DNA of 64,000 bases, from contig NZ_AZWQ01000008.1 in NCBI RefSeq assembly GCF_000514815.1, forward strand, positions 238,403-302,402. The letters are read 5' to 3'. Both the position numbers and the translations under genes were made by a program. The stretch comes from Salinispora fenicalii. Its GTDB lineage: Bacteria > Actinomycetota > Actinomycetes > Mycobacteriales > Micromonosporaceae. Position 1 is the first letter of the stretch, and each line of letters begins with the position of its first letter. This document shows positions 56,242-64,000 of the stretch, one piece after another. The notes beneath the pieces were generated by a model, which had not been told where the DNA came from, searched no databases, and saw only the letters and a program-made list of their open reading frames with translations.

Positions 56242-56464
56242 GGCGGAGCTCCTCGTGGTCCTGGGATTCGCCACCGGCCGCAGATGGGGCCGGGGAACCG
56301 GCGGCGATCGCCGCCGTGGCTCGGGACCGCGATGGGTCCCGCACGCCAACGGTGCCCCTTGGCGGGGCCTGCGTCATCCCGGGCCACCAGCCCGTACCTG
56401 ATCGGGTGAAAACCAGTGCTCCAGCCCACCGGTCGGGTCCACCGTGCTACCGCCGGGCGGTCGA

Positions 56465-56896
56465 TCAGCTCCGCTCGAGGACCACCACCGGGATCTCCCG
56501 GTCGGTCCGGGCCTGGTAGCCGTCGTAATCCGGCCAGATCGCCGCCATCGTGGCCCACATTCGCGGCTTCTCCGCCGGGCTCGCCACCCGCGCCCGGGCG
56601 GTGAACCGCTCCGCACCGACCTGCACCTCGACCTGCGGATTGTCGCGCAGGTTGAGGTACCAGGAAGGATTCTTCGGCGCGCCCCCCTGAGAGGCGACCA
56701 GCAGGTACGTGTCGCCGTCGCGGCCGTAGATGAGCGCGGTACGCCGCAGCGAACCGCTCCGTCGCCCCCGGGTGGTCAACAGCAGCGTGAACACCCCGGG
56801 CCGCCACTCGTGCCCGTCCGCGCCGTCGGTTCGTTCGTACCGCGCGATGTGGTCGGCCACCCAGTCCGTAGCACTGTCCTGCACCTGCTCGGCCAT
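56465..56896 (-). CDS. F420-dependent nitroreductase (DDN family)
   Basis: 143 residues; ATG 56896 with GGGAG eight bases upstream. Deazaflavin-binding split-barrel motifs: LLLTTRGRRSGSLRRTALIY, YLLVASQGGAPKNPSWYLNL, and YQARTDREIPVVVL. Family members (Mycobacterium Ddn) reduce quinones or nitroimidazoles with F420H2. It supports an F420-using actinomycete. Confidence 0.93.
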   Translation of the reverse strand: MAEQVQDSATDWVADHIARYERTDGADGHEWRPGVFTLLLTTRGRRSGSLRRTALIYGRDGDTYLLVASQGGAPKNPSWYLNLRDNPQVEVQVGAERFTARARVASPAEKPRMWATMAAIWPDYDGYQARTDREIPVVVLERS

Positions 56897-57013
56897 CAAC
56901 AACTCCCATCACCTGTGATCGATCGCCGCTCTGACGCTACCCGGTGCGACGGCTCCACCGGTTCACCCCGCCAGCGCAGCACGGCGTGGTGCGGGCGCCG
57001 GGAGCGGCCCGGG

Positions 57014-57607
57014 TCAGCCGATCTGAAAGCCGAGCGCCTGGGCCAGCACCACCGCCTGCTCGGCGCTGACGATTGCCCCGGCGCGCTCGACCTCGATCGG
57101 ATCAAGGTCGGTGAGGTCGCTGCCACGCAGGTCGGCGCGGGACAGCTTCGCGTGCTGCAACTGCGCCCCGGACAGGTCGACTCCGGTGACCGTCGCACCG
57201 CGCAAATCCACTCGGATCAGGTCGGCCTCGCGCATCCGGACGTCCACGATGCGCGCACCCCGCAGGTCCGCGCCCGGAAGCGCGACAAATGACCAGTCGC
57301 CACCGACGATCGTCAACGGCCGCAGGTCACACTGGTCGAAGGTGCTGCCGACCAGTTTGCAGCCGGTGAACTCGGCGGCAAAGAAGTTGCAGCGGCGAAA
57401 GGCGCAGCGCGTGAAGGCCGTGTTGACGTGTCGGGAGGCGTTGAAGCTGACGTTGCCGAAGGTGCACCCGGTGAAGAGCGCCCCTCGGGTGGTCGCCTCG
57501 GTGAGGTCGACCCGCTCGAAATGGCAGCCGATGTAGTGCCGGTCGGCAATCTCCTCGCCATACCAGTCCTCGTCGCGGAGGGTTAGCCCTTCGTACTGAT
57601 CCGACAT
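57014..57607 (-). CDS. Pentapeptide-repeat protein
   Basis: 197 residues. ATG 57607 follows TAGCCT (57619-57614) by 6 nt, so it is probably leaderless. From residue ~30 nearly every fifth position is Phe or Leu flanked by A/C/S and N/D-type residues (ALFTGCTFGNVSF, CAFRRCNFFAAEF, ADLRGARIVDVRM, ADLRGSDLTDL), forming a right-handed quadrilateral beta helix. Qnr/MfpA-type members mimic DNA and protect gyrase; whether this one does is unknown. A helical C-terminal segment (EQAVVLAQALGF) caps it. Confidence 0.9.
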   Translation of the reverse strand: MSDQYEGLTLRDEDWYGEEIADRHYIGCHFERVDLTEATTRGALFTGCTFGNVSFNASRHVNTAFTRCAFRRCNFFAAEFTGCKLVGSTFDQCDLRPLTIVGGDWSFVALPGADLRGARIVDVRMREADLIRVDLRGATVTGVDLSGAQLQHAKLSRADLRGSDLTDLDPIEVERAGAIVSAEQAVVLAQALGFQIG

Positions 57608-57721
57608 CACGCCAGGCTACTGACCGACACCGACAACAACGACCGGTCAAGCCGGAGCAGCGGCGACGTCGGGATCGGCGTTCCCCGGGCGGTGGCCGGG
57701 CAGCATCCCTAGCCTGAGGGC

Positions 57722-58363
57722 GTGGGCAACATCGTCGTCTTCGGGGCGGGCGGAACCGCGGGCTCCCAGATCACCCAGGAGGCGTTCCACCGCGGGCACC
57801 GGGTAACCGCTGCGGTACGTCGGCCGGAGGCCATCTCATACCTACCGGCAGGGGTGCAGGTGGTGACCGGGGACGCGACCAGCGAGCGGAGCGTACGGGA
57901 GTTAGCCCCGGAGGCGGACGCGCTGGTGGTGGCGATCGGTGGCGGGGAACGCAGCCTCTGGCTCGACGCGGCGCGGACGCTGATCAGTGCGCTACGCGAG
58001 ACACCGAACCCGCCCCGGATCCTCCACCTGGGTGGCGGGGCCACACTCTGCACCCCGCAGGGCGGCCGGTTCCTGGACGAGCCCGACTTTCCCCAGGAGT
58101 ACCGGGACGCGGCGCTGGGCCAGGCCGACGCCCTGGCGTACTACCGGTCCGCGGCCGACGGGGTGCGCTGGACGTATGTGTCACCACCGCCGCTGGAGTT
58201 TCACCCCGGCGCCCGGACCGGGCACTACCGCACCGGCGGGGACCACCCGGTAACCGATCACGAGGGTCGGTCTGTCCTCAGCTACCAGGACATGGCCGTC
58301 GCGATCGTTGACGAGATCGAGAACCCACGGCACGAGAACACCCGCTTCACCGCCGCCTACTGA
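57722..58363 (+). CDS. NAD(P)-binding (atypical SDR/NmrA-like) protein
   Basis: 213 residues. GTG 57722 follows TAGCCT (57710-57715) by 6 nt (leaderless). Rossmann motif IVVFGAGGTAGSQI, then VRRPEA for NADP phosphate recognition, and YVSPPPLEFHPGARTG late in the chain. It resembles the YwnB/NmrA-like reductases of unknown substrate. Divergent from the pentapeptide gene; its stop overlaps the convergent gene at 58357 by 7 nt. Confidence 0.88.
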   Translation: MGNIVVFGAGGTAGSQITQEAFHRGHRVTAAVRRPEAISYLPAGVQVVTGDATSERSVRELAPEADALVVAIGGGERSLWLDAARTLISALRETPNPPRILHLGGGATLCTPQGGRFLDEPDFPQEYRDAALGQADALAYYRSAADGVRWTYVSPPPLEFHPGARTGHYRTGGDHPVTDHEGRSVLSYQDMAVAIVDEIENPRHENTRFTAAY

Positions 58364-59016
58364 CCCGGTAACGCCGGCCTGGTGTTCGGCCGGCGCGGCG
58401 GGCGGGCAGGCTGGACGGGCACCCGGGGACGGACCGATGGACGCCAGGCACGGCCATTGGCGTAGATCACCCGGAAGCCGAGGTACGAGGCGAGCGGTGC
58501 CCAATGCGCCGAGCCCATGCGCAGTTCGGCCGCGTTGTGCCGCTGCCCGTTAGCGAGCACATCGAGCAGGACGGTCTCAAAGGCCGCGGACTCCACCCAG
58601 TCGACCTCCCGGGTGAAGCCGCAGATCAGGGCCGCACCGGTGGAGTCCAGGAAGGCTCGCAGTACGGCGTCGTTGGCGCGCAGCACCGAGCAGCTGCCGA
58701 AGTAGAGGCGCCGCCCCTCACAGCGACCAGCCATCAGCTCGGCCACGTCGGTGAGGGCCACCGACTCCCAGTCGGTCAGGCGCAGCCGGCTGGGCTCCCC
58801 ATGGGTGGCGAAGAAGCCGACCCGGTAGTCGGCGTACTGCTTGAGCAGCCAACGGTCAACGAAGTAGAACAGTTCATCCCGGGTCGCCGCGTCCTTGTGG
58901 ATGAACCGGATCCGGCTCAGTCGCTCCAGCAGTTCCAGGGTGGGTAGGACGGAACCGCGCTCGTTGAGGTCACGGTGCCACTGGCCCTCGACACAGAAGA
59001 CGCCACCGCGCGCCAC
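58357..59016 (-). CDS. Putative caspase-like (DUF6642/CHAT-type) protein
   Basis: 219 residues; GTG preceded by GGGGAGG. A His in FFATHGEPSRLRL (~83) and a Cys in RLYFGSCSVLRAND (~121) sit at the spacing of the caspase-fold catalytic dyad, followed by GAALICGFTREVDWVES, which parallels the CHAT strand-helix after the active Cys. I recall this family as DUF6642. Substrate unknown. The last ~30 residues are Arg/Pro-rich and disordered. Confidence 0.65.
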   Translation of the reverse strand: MARGGVFCVEGQWHRDLNERGSVLPTLELLERLSRIRFIHKDAATRDELFYFVDRWLLKQYADYRVGFFATHGEPSRLRLTDWESVALTDVAELMAGRCEGRRLYFGSCSVLRANDAVLRAFLDSTGAALICGFTREVDWVESAAFETVLLDVLANGQRHNAAELRMGSAHWAPLASYLGFRVIYANGRAWRPSVRPRVPVQPARPPRRPNTRPALPGQ

Positions 59017-59158
59017 CTGGCACCTCCCCTCGTCGGCGGCGCCGACGTTACCGGCTGCCCGGCGGCTGGCCGAGCTATCACCGCCTGGTGTGGCGCGAAG
59101 GGCCGGGTGGCGCGGCCGGTTCTGGTGATCAGGCCCTGGTGGACCCGAGCGATGCCGA

Positions 59159-59190
59159 GGTGTCGGGGTCGCCGCGGCGACCCCGACACC
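59159..59190. terminator. 32-bp perfect palindrome terminator
   Basis: GGTGTCGGGGTCGCCG is followed directly by its reverse complement. It begins 5 nt after the MFS gene stop on the minus strand, marking transcription end. Confidence 0.75.
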
Positions 59191-59195
59191 GGAGA

Positions 59196-60803
59196 TCAGT
59201 GGACAACCGCCGGCGTGCTCGGTTCGCCCGGCTGGCTGCCCGGCTGGTCGTCGTGCGACCGCGACCGTTCCCGCCGCCGGGGCAGGAACGCGGCCGGGAT
59301 GAAGGTGAGCAGCACCAGCGCGAAGGCCACCCAGAACGTGGTGGCGAAGGAGTCGGCGGCGAAGGCGAGTCCGCGCTCGATGAGCGTCGGATCGGGGACC
59401 TGCTGGGCCAGTTCCGGCTGCTGCTGGGCGGCGATCGCCAGGCCCGCCTCGGTGACCGGCTCACCGTTCGGACCGGTCAGGCCGGGGATCGGCCGGGATC
59501 CGTTCAACTCGTTGGTGAGGATCACCGACATCACCGCCGCGCCGACCGAACCACCGATCTGCTGGATGATGTTCACCAGGGTGGAGCCGCGAGCCACCTC
59601 CGGACCGGTCAGCGTCCGCAGCGCGGAGGTCATGATCGGCATCATCGTGCCGCCCATGCCCAGGCCCATGACGAACAACGAGCCGCAGATCAACAGGTAC
59701 GAGGTCTCGGGGCCAACCTGCGTGAAGGTGAAGAACCCGGCGGCGAGCAGCACCAACGCGAACGGCACCGTGCGCCCCACCGGCACCCGGTCGGCCAGCG
59801 TCCCAGCGATCGGCATCGTCACCATCGCACCGATGCCCTGCGGCGCGATGAGGAGGCCGGCGTGCAGGGTCGACTCCCCGCGTACCTGCAGGAAGTAGCT
59901 CGGGAAGAGCAGACCGGCGCCCATGAACGCGATAATGAACACGAACATCGTCACCGACGCCACAGCCAGCCGACGGTTCCGGAACAGCCGCAGGTCGAGG
60001 AGCGGGTGCCGGGGCTTGAACGAGTAGAAGACGAAGGAGACCACCAGCACGGCGCCGATCAACATCGGCACCCACACCTCGGGGTCGGCGAAGGTGCCCA
60101 CCTCGGGCAGCGTGGAGACGCCATAGAGGAAGAGCGCCAGCCCCGGGGAGAGCATCAGCATGCCGAGGAAGTCGAACGACTCGGACGACTCCGGAGCGTC
60201 CTTCGGGAGGGCCAACTGCGCATAGACCAGGGCGAGTAGCCCGATCGGCACGTTGATCAGGAAGATCCAGTGCCAGCTGGCCACGTCGATCAGCCAGCCG
60301 CCGAGGATCGGCCCACCGATCGGACCGAGCAGCATCGGGATACCCAGGACGGCCATCAACCGGCCGATTCGGTGCGGCCCCGCCGCCCGGGTCATGATCG
60401 TCATGCCGATCGGCATCAGCATGCCGCCGCCGAGGCCCTGCAGCACCCGGTACGCGATCAGCTCGCTGATCGTGTCGGCGGTGGCGCAGAGACCGGACCC
60501 AATGGTGAACAGGGCCAGGGCGATCATGTAGAGGCGTTTGGTGCCGAACCGGTTGGCCGCCCACCCGCTCAGCGGAATCACCGTGGCCAGGGCGAGGGTG
60601 TAGCCGGTCATCGTCCACGCGACCCGGGCGTAGGACGCGTCAAACTCACTCTGGAAGGTCGGTAGCGCGACGCTGACCACCGTCACGTCGAGGATCGCCA
60701 TGATCGCGCCGAGCACGACCACGCCCGCCACCTTGAGCACCGCGGCGTCAAGCTTGTCCGATGGCGCGCCCGGCTGGGGGGACGCGACCGATTGTTGTGT
60801 CAC
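59196..60803 (-). CDS. DHA2-family (EmrB/QacA) MFS drug exporter
   Basis: 535 residues with fourteen hydrophobic helices. DHA2 motifs: ILDVTVVSVALPTF (motif D1), GWAANRFGTKRLYM (motif A) and GIPMLLGPIGGPILGGWLI (motif C, antiporter). GTG 60803 is preceded by AGGAGAA. It exports lipophilic drugs in exchange for protons. The divergent upstream region is 314 bp with no visible TetR/MarR gene. Confidence 0.92.
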   Translation of the reverse strand: MTQQSVASPQPGAPSDKLDAAVLKVAGVVVLGAIMAILDVTVVSVALPTFQSEFDASYARVAWTMTGYTLALATVIPLSGWAANRFGTKRLYMIALALFTIGSGLCATADTISELIAYRVLQGLGGGMLMPIGMTIMTRAAGPHRIGRLMAVLGIPMLLGPIGGPILGGWLIDVASWHWIFLINVPIGLLALVYAQLALPKDAPESSESFDFLGMLMLSPGLALFLYGVSTLPEVGTFADPEVWVPMLIGAVLVVSFVFYSFKPRHPLLDLRLFRNRRLAVASVTMFVFIIAFMGAGLLFPSYFLQVRGESTLHAGLLIAPQGIGAMVTMPIAGTLADRVPVGRTVPFALVLLAAGFFTFTQVGPETSYLLICGSLFVMGLGMGGTMMPIMTSALRTLTGPEVARGSTLVNIIQQIGGSVGAAVMSVILTNELNGSRPIPGLTGPNGEPVTEAGLAIAAQQQPELAQQVPDPTLIERGLAFAADSFATTFWVAFALVLLTFIPAAFLPRRRERSRSHDDQPGSQPGEPSTPAVVH

Positions 60804-61117
60804 GGATTCTCCTGATGTCGGTTCGGTCTAGGGAGGTCGCTGCAGGCACGCCGCGGCGCCCGCCACGGGCAGCGGGTGGCCAGGAACGAGCAAAACGCAG
60901 GAAGACTAGCCCTCTCCACCGACAGCCCGCCGTCGAATTTGACGCTCCCCGAAGCCCGTCGGTAGGTGTTCCTCGTCACGCCTGGCCGCCCAGGGCGGCG
61001 ATGTCGAAATCCCCGCCCCGCTCCGTCCCACCCACGAAATCAGGACGACCGAGCGGAGGGCGCAGGCCTAGCTACGCCCTTCCCGGCAGCCGCAGAACGA
61101 GCACCAAAGGGAGCGAA
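60804..61117. other. Divergent intergenic region, DHA2 exporter / DHFR-like gene
   Basis: About 314 bp with no convincing gene. It is GC-rich and should hold both promoters. No clear palindrome was found. Confidence 0.5.
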
Positions 61118-61711
61118 ATGCGAAAACTCATCGTGGTCAGTGCCGTGTCGATGGACGGCTTCTACGACGGCCCCGGCGGCGGCGTGACCGTGCCGATGGA
61201 AGACTGTTTCGGCACCTACAACCTCGAACGGATCCAAGCAGCCGACACCGTACTGCTCGGCGCGAACTCCTACGCGATCTTCTCCAACCACTGGCCCGGC
61301 GTCGCCGACGACAGCTCCGCCTTCGAGGCCGACCGCGAATTCTCAAAGATCTACAACGTGGTCGAGAAGGTGGTCGTCTCCGACCACGCCGCCCCACCGC
61401 CGGCCGACCACCCCTGGGCCGACAACACCCGCATCATCAGCCGCGCCGACGCCCCCACCGAGATCGCCAAGCTCAAGGAAGAGGACGGCCGGGAAATCGT
61501 CACCTGGGGCAGTCGGGCCGCCTGGAACGGGCTCCTCCCGCATGGCCTGATCGACGAATTCCACGTGCTCCTCGGCCCAGCCGCCCTCGGCGGTGGCACC
61601 CCGCTGTTCGAACGCCCGGTCTCACTCCGACGCCTGGGCGTACGCACCTTCGACACCTTCGACACCGTCCTACTCCAGTACGGCGTGGCGCAGCCATCCG
61701 CGCAGCGGTGA
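61118..61711 (+). CDS. Dihydrofolate-reductase-family (RibD C-terminal) protein
   Basis: 197 residues; ATG 61118 follows AAGGGAG. RibD-C fold: VSAVSMDGFYDGPGG, ADTVLLGANSYAIF, REIVTWGSRAAWNGLL (NADPH loop) and IDEFHVLLGPAALGGGTPLF. Many actinomycetes carry such stand-alone reductases; substrates are unknown, and not folate in most cases. Confidence 0.9.
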   Translation: MRKLIVVSAVSMDGFYDGPGGGVTVPMEDCFGTYNLERIQAADTVLLGANSYAIFSNHWPGVADDSSAFEADREFSKIYNVVEKVVVSDHAAPPPADHPWADNTRIISRADAPTEIAKLKEEDGREIVTWGSRAAWNGLLPHGLIDEFHVLLGPAALGGGTPLFERPVSLRRLGVRTFDTFDTVLLQYGVAQPSAQR

Positions 61712-61873
61712 CCCACCCGGGCGACCCGCACCGACGTTGTCCGGAACTGCAGACACGGCCCGTGAGCTCCACGGCCACCCGGTCTGCGAAACAGCCAGGC
61801 GGTCGAGGCGTATCCAGGTGGCAAGCGGGTACCAAGGGGCCGGGCCGCGGGTGCCCTGGAAGGTGGTACGGGC

Positions 61874-62197
61874 GTGGCGAAATATCTCTTCCAAGCGACC
61901 TATACCGCCCAGGGCGTGGCGGGACTGGGTGAGCAGGGTGGAACGGTCCGGGCAGAGGTGGTCCGGGCGCTGATCGAGAACGCTGGCGGGCGGGTGGAGT
62001 CGTTGTACTTCGCGATCGGCAAACACGACCTCTTCGTCTCCTGCGAGGTGCCGGACAACATGACCACCGCCGCTCTCGGCATCGCGGCCCAGGCGACGGG
62101 GGGAGTGAGAGCCGAGGTCATCCCGCTGATTACGCCAGAGGAGATCGATGAAGCAGCACAGACGCCGGTCACCTACCAGCCGCCGGGTCAGGCGTAG
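61874..62197 (+). CDS. GYD-domain (DUF3303) protein
   Basis: 107 residues, GTG start. GYD features: YLFQATYTAQGVAGL, GGRVESLYFAIGKHDLFV and ALGIAAQATGGVRAEV. The family forms small ferredoxin-like dimers of unknown function. It follows the DHFR-like gene by 162 nt. Confidence 0.88.
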   Translation: MAKYLFQATYTAQGVAGLGEQGGTVRAEVVRALIENAGGRVESLYFAIGKHDLFVSCEVPDNMTTAALGIAAQATGGVRAEVIPLITPEEIDEAAQTPVTYQPPGQA

Positions 62198-62261
62198 CCA
62201 CCCCGTCAGCCGGTAAGGCCGAGCAGGCCACGCACCCGGTGACGGAGTAGCCGGAAGCTCG

Positions 62262-63551
62262 CTACGACAGCTTCGTCGCACGGTCCGGGCGTCCGTCGCC
62301 CCGGTCTGGCGTCGCGTCCCACCCGGCGGCGCGGTCGCGATCGGACTCCCACCAGCTGGAACGACCGTCCGGACCGACCGACGACGACCGGTCGTGCCAG
62401 CGTTTCGGGCCGCAATGCCACCCGCATCTGCCGTCCCGCCCCTCCCCGGCCCGATGCGACGAATCGGCGCGGTGCGGCCACTCGGCGCGGTGCGACGAAT
62501 CGGCGCGGTGCGACAGATCAGCGCGGTGCGACAAATCAGCACGATGCGACACCGACGGATCAACGGAGGTCGGCGCGGGCGACGCTTCGGCGGACGGCGG
62601 CACCACAGCGGGCGGCACCGCCACGGCGGACGGCGGCACCACGGTGGGCGGATCGGACTGCGGCGACGCGGGGGGCGCCGGGCGGTTGCTTGGTACGGGG
62701 CTGGCGGGGCCGGACGCGTCGCTGGGTTCGGACCGGTCGAGCCCCGCCAGCGGCGCGGCCGGCGGCAGCGTCACCCCGGCGGTGACAACGAAAGCAGCCA
62801 CCACCGAGGCAGCGACCGCCGCGACGGCGCCGACGCACCGGCGGTCATTCAGTCGAGCCCGCATCGGGGCCTGCTCCGGCAGGGCGACCGGGGGCGCCAT
62901 CGGCCGGCTGCGCTCGTGGGCGGCGACCAGCTCATCCAGGCAGGCGGCGACCGCATCTCGGTTGCCGAGGCCATCGGTGAAGGCGAGCGTGACGTGAAAC
63001 CGGAAGGTCAGGGTCACCGGACGCGGCACCAGCAGCCCGGCCACCGAGGACCCGTCGACGGTGGGCAGCAGGGTCAGCGGCGAACGGCGATGGTGGGCCG
63101 GCGCGACCAACTCCTCGAACCACCAGTCCCGTTGTCGATGCCGGCCGAGAAAGATCACGCGCCGGTCGGTCACCACGCCGCTGCCGACCTCCACCGCCCG
63201 GATCCCCGGCGGCAGTGGACGCGGCGGCTGGTCGGTGCCGGCCAGGTCCATCGCCAGCCCGGGCACGGGTAGTCGGCCGATGTTCCCGGTAACGGCCTCG
63301 ACCAACTCCACGGCCGGGAACACGCGGTGGACCACCTCACCGGGAACCAGTCGCACCGGCACGCTCCGCGGCGGGCCCGACCCAAGCAGGCCGACCTCGA
63401 CCCGTAGCCGGGTCAGCTCCTCGGCACGGCAGCGCCAGGCATCAGCCTCGGCCACGTGAACACGCTGTCGCCGGTCGTTCTCCCGGTTGGCCCACCGGGA
63501 ACGCCAGGGCGGTCGAGGACCACGCACGAGGCGGGGTGAGGTCGCCGTCAC
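62262..63551 (-). CDS. Hypothetical membrane-anchored protein with SHRAD repeats
   Basis: 429 residues. A conserved-looking N-terminal soluble domain (~35-215, with VEVGSGVVTDRRVIFLGR, TLTFRFHVTLAFTDG) recalls PH-like or short-consensus actinobacterial domains found with protein kinases; a single transmembrane segment at ~243-268, a Pro/Ser linker, then seven-residue repeats SHRADLS, SHRADSS and SHRAEWP (~345-385) and a charged tail. The start codon is GTG. No function can be assigned. Confidence 0.55.
   Translation of the reverse strand: MTATSPRLVRGPRPPWRSRWANRENDRRQRVHVAEADAWRCRAEELTRLRVEVGLLGSGPPRSVPVRLVPGEVVHRVFPAVELVEAVTGNIGRLPVPGLAMDLAGTDQPPRPLPPGIRAVEVGSGVVTDRRVIFLGRHRQRDWWFEELVAPAHHRRSPLTLLPTVDGSSVAGLLVPRPVTLTFRFHVTLAFTDGLGNRDAVAACLDELVAAHERSRPMAPPVALPEQAPMRARLNDRRCVGAVAAVAASVVAAFVVTAGVTLPPAAPLAGLDRSEPSDASGPASPVPSNRPAPPASPQSDPPTVVPPSAVAVPPAVVPPSAEASPAPTSVDPSVSHRADLSHRADLSHRADSSHRAEWPHRADSSHRAGEGRDGRCGWHCGPKRWHDRSSSVGPDGRSSWWESDRDRAAGWDATPDRGDGRPDRATKLS
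62455..62553 (-). repeat. 21-bp repeats coding for SHRADxx heptads
   Basis: About five in-frame 21-bp units with consensus coding for HRAD(L/S)S lie near the 3' end of the membrane-protein gene; they resemble slippage-generated linkers. Confidence 0.75.
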
Positions 63552-63645
63552 ATACAGAACAACGTTTCACATCCCAGTTGGATACGGCCATCCCTACTGA
63601 CGAGTACGATCTCGGCAGGAAGCGGAACAGGCCCCCCAACGGGGT

Positions 63646-64000
63646 TCACCCGGGCTGCGGGCTCAGCGCACGTACGGTGCGCCAGACGCCGCCATGCTGG
63701 CCACAGGCGCGCGGACTGCCGCCGGCGAGACTGACCGCGCTGTTTCCACACTGCACCAGATATCCACGGCCGGCCCAGAATCCGGGCACGCAGTCGAACC
63801 AGTCACACACCTCGGCGGCCGGCTTCCGGATCGGGTCACCAGCGCAGAAGCCGTACCCCAGTGGGTTGGTCGGAGCGCCGCACAGGTCTGCTGCCGCGAT
63901 CGGCGTCGGTGCCGGGGAGCCAGTCATGGCGGCAGCCGCGCCGACAGCCGTGGCCGAGGTGGCTGCGGTAGCCGGGGTGGTAGCGGTAGCCGAGGTGGCT
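63646..64000 (-). CDS. Hypothetical protein, C-terminal part (5' end outside window)
   Basis: The minus-strand frame is open to the right edge, so the start lies outside. The visible part is a low-complexity Ala/Thr stretch (pattern ATSATATTPATAATSATA) and then about 93 residues with six Cys in GCT-like spacing (DLCGAPTNP, GFCAGDP, EVCDWFDC, VQCGNS, RACGQH), suggesting a small disulfide-stabilised extracytoplasmic domain. An ATG at 63927 is in frame but probably internal. No family recognised. Confidence 0.55.
   Translation of the reverse strand, partial: ATSATATTPATAATSATAVGAAAAMTGSPAPTPIAAADLCGAPTNPLGYGFCAGDPIRKPAAEVCDWFDCVPGFWAGRGYLVQCGNSAVSLAGGSPRACGQHGGVWRTVRALSPQPG

Noticed and set aside
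62455..62553. Regular 21-bp repeats resembling a CRISPR array
   Set aside because: Units are directly adjacent with no spacers and keep the reading frame, so they are coding heptads.

Overview
The window is high-GC DNA with strong G/C bias at codon third positions, several GTG starts and many TAGGNT-type -10 boxes placed directly before start codons. Together with the gene content (F420-type nitroreductase, CysO/CysM/Mec cysteine synthesis, ClpS-DUF2017, GT87 mannosyltransferase, actinobacterial hut cluster) this points to a Micromonosporaceae actinomycete, most like Salinispora or Micromonospora. The genus is inferred from gene content, not from a database search.

Positions 1-15500 are accessory. 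The minus strand carries the N-terminal part of an RHS-type secreted protein (running off the left edge), preceded in the same orientation by a giant exported LamG/DNRLRE protein with four tandem ~280-residue modules. An AT-rich spacer and a decayed tyrosine integrase follow. Next is the most unusual locus: a plus-strand operon with a 56-residue protein, a tryptophanyl-tRNA-synthetase-like protein whose motifs look archaeal/eukaryotic, an SDR-like reductase and an FAD oxidoreductase. It converges on a minus-strand pair encoding a HAD phosphatase and a bacterial-type TrpRS. tRNA-Lys(CTT) with its terminator closes the region.

Positions 15500-24300 hold an L,D-transpeptidase lipoprotein, a secreted beta-helix protein, three tiny translationally coupled genes divergent from an XRE regulator, a GNAT, tRNA-His, oligoribonuclease, a GT87 glycosyltransferase and a small membrane protein with a putative 7-codon leader.

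Positions 24300-33900 are copper and redox functions (YcnI, CopC-CopD fusion, MauE/DoxX protein, DsbA-like thioredoxin), a cobalt/nickel ECF transporter (cbiMNQO) with a palindrome over its -35 box, a Bcp peroxiredoxin, tRNA-Leu(TAG), and ASCH, GNAT and MOSC proteins.

Positions 33900-41750 are a complete histidine-utilisation operon: RpiR regulator, hutU, M20 amidohydrolase, hutF, hutI, hutH. The M20 enzyme sits where a formylglutamate deformylase is needed.

Positions 41800-50300 are mostly housekeeping genes: rdgB, rph, a metallo-hydrolase, cysM-cysO-mec, DUF2017-clpS, pncB-pncA (NAD salvage) and an MFS exporter. Positions 50600-64000 carry ctaD (cytochrome oxidase subunit I), an FAD monooxygenase, a GH15 hydrolase, a cysteine-free HesB-like protein, an F420-type nitroreductase, a pentapeptide-repeat protein, an NAD(P)-binding protein, a putative caspase-like (DUF6642-type) protein, a DHA2 drug exporter, a DHFR-like reductase, a GYD protein and two uncharacterised membrane or secreted proteins, the last running off the right edge.
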